A DNA stretch of 64,000 nucleotides from positions 46,556-110,555 of the forward strand of contig JANYHK010000097.1 of the NCBI GenBank assembly GCA_025359105.1, written 5' to 3'. A program made the translations under genes and the position numbers. The notes under the pieces were generated by a model. It searched no databases, was not told the DNA's origin, and saw only the letters and a program-made list of their open reading frames with translations. Each line of letters starts with the position of its first letter. Position 1 is the first letter of the stretch. Source of the stretch: Myxococcales bacterium. Its GTDB lineage: Bacteria; Myxococcota_A; Polyangia; Polyangiales; Polyangiaceae. This document shows, piece by piece, positions 63,657 to 64,000 of this stretch.

Positions 63657-64000
63657 GTGCCAGCGATCGATCTGCCGATCAGGAACGCCGTCTTCACGTT
63701 CGAGCACGCGTCGCCGGGGACCCTCGTGAACGGAGTCATCGGCGGCGTCATGGCCACCGAGGACGTGGTGGCGGCCGCGCGGCCGTTCATGCGCCACACC
63801 TCGTGCACCGGCGATCTCTCCATCATCGAGCAGTCGATCCGCGAGGCCTCGGACATGGAACACCCGACGTCGCCGGCAGATCCGGACCCCACGCGGACGC
63901 TTGTGCGCTCAGGTTGGCAAGGTGAGGGAGCGCGTCCTCGGGCAGGTAACGCCTTCAGGCCGTGGCGCCGGCGGCCGTTACATGTACAGCCCGCAGTCCC
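63657..64000 (+). other. Possible partial coding region at the right edge
   Basis: In the 498 bases beyond the large lipoprotein gene, the only candidate is a plus-strand frame from the GTG at 63657. It has strong G/C bias at third codon positions up to about 63860 and remains open to the edge. The translation begins VPAIDLPIRNAVFTFEHASP and includes a hydrophobic Val/Ile/Gly-rich stretch. Bias weakens after about 63860, so the frame may end, shift or not be coding. I recognise no family, no ribosome-binding site and no promoter. Otherwise I see nothing in 63502-63656. Confidence 0.3.

Noticed and set aside
63978..64000. Minus-strand frame reading DCGLYM followed by a stop, as the C-terminus of a gene entering from the right
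   Set aside because: Only seven codons are visible, which cannot be distinguished from chance.

Overview
The window is a very GC-rich, gene-dense bacterial chromosome segment. I support about 50 protein-coding genes and see no rRNA, tRNA, CRISPR array, insertion sequence or phage gene. The gene content points to a myxobacterium (Myxococcota, probably Polyangiales-like). It has an MJ0042 zinc-ribbon protein, two FHA-domain sigma-54 activators, an FHA-GGDEF protein, a Ser/Thr kinase and a pseudokinase, a caspase-like peptidase, a PilY1/minor-pilin operon, a DksA-family protein, DUF6599 and DUF2752 proteins, and many large Ser/Gly-rich or Cys-rich lipoproteins. The placement is inferred from content, not from a database comparison.

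Layout. 1-5.8 kb: truncated zinc-ribbon gene and FHA-GGDEF gene on the minus strand, then a PLP Cys/Met-metabolism enzyme and uvrA on plus. 5.8-9.4 kb: two divergent lipoprotein genes, one RIFT-barrel-like and one kelch-like. 9.4-14.3 kb: a signalling cassette of Ser/Thr kinase, TPR/PEGA-like membrane protein, seven-bladed RCC1-type lipoprotein and FHA sigma-54 activator. 14.4-19.5 kb: a Big/FnIII/LamG lipoprotein, a Cys/His-rich small protein, a DksA-family regulator, an RNase HII-like protein and a DUF6599 lipoprotein. 19.7-29.5 kb: the type IV minor pilin operon (fimT, pilV, pilW, pilX and pilY1 homologues) followed by two small lipoprotein genes. 29.5-34.8 kb: DUF2752 and DUF4190 membrane proteins, a flippase, a second FHA sigma-54 activator and an unknown membrane protein.

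35-41 kb: a secreted alpha/beta hydrolase, a TfoX-like protein, a small membrane protein and a lipoprotein, then a translationally coupled ECF sigma factor / zinc anti-sigma / secreted caspase-like operon. 41-49 kb: a divergent aldo-keto reductase, a 1303-residue lipoprotein with a tandem 166-residue duplication, a second lipoprotein and the potassium transporter Kup. 49-54.8 kb: a propeller-like lipoprotein, a beta-helix lipoprotein, a pseudokinase, a small membrane protein and a zinc-ribbon SDR fusion. 55-64 kb: Cys-rich lipoproteins, a multihaem c-type cytochrome lipoprotein, small membrane and lipoprotein genes, a protein with a UvrD-tail-like domain, and a large EXORDIUM/PHI-1-like lipoprotein.

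Most gaps are below 250 bases. The only longer one is 63502 to the right edge, which holds only a doubtful open frame. Several genes that begin a transcription unit have a TAnnnT hexamer only 6-12 bases before the start codon and no Shine-Dalgarno sequence. This suggests leaderless or nearly leaderless mRNAs. Other genes have clear GGAGG-type ribosome-binding sites. The strongest candidate for an under-described system is the ECF/anti-sigma/caspase operon, whose caspase carries a C-terminal region resembling an outer-membrane barrel.
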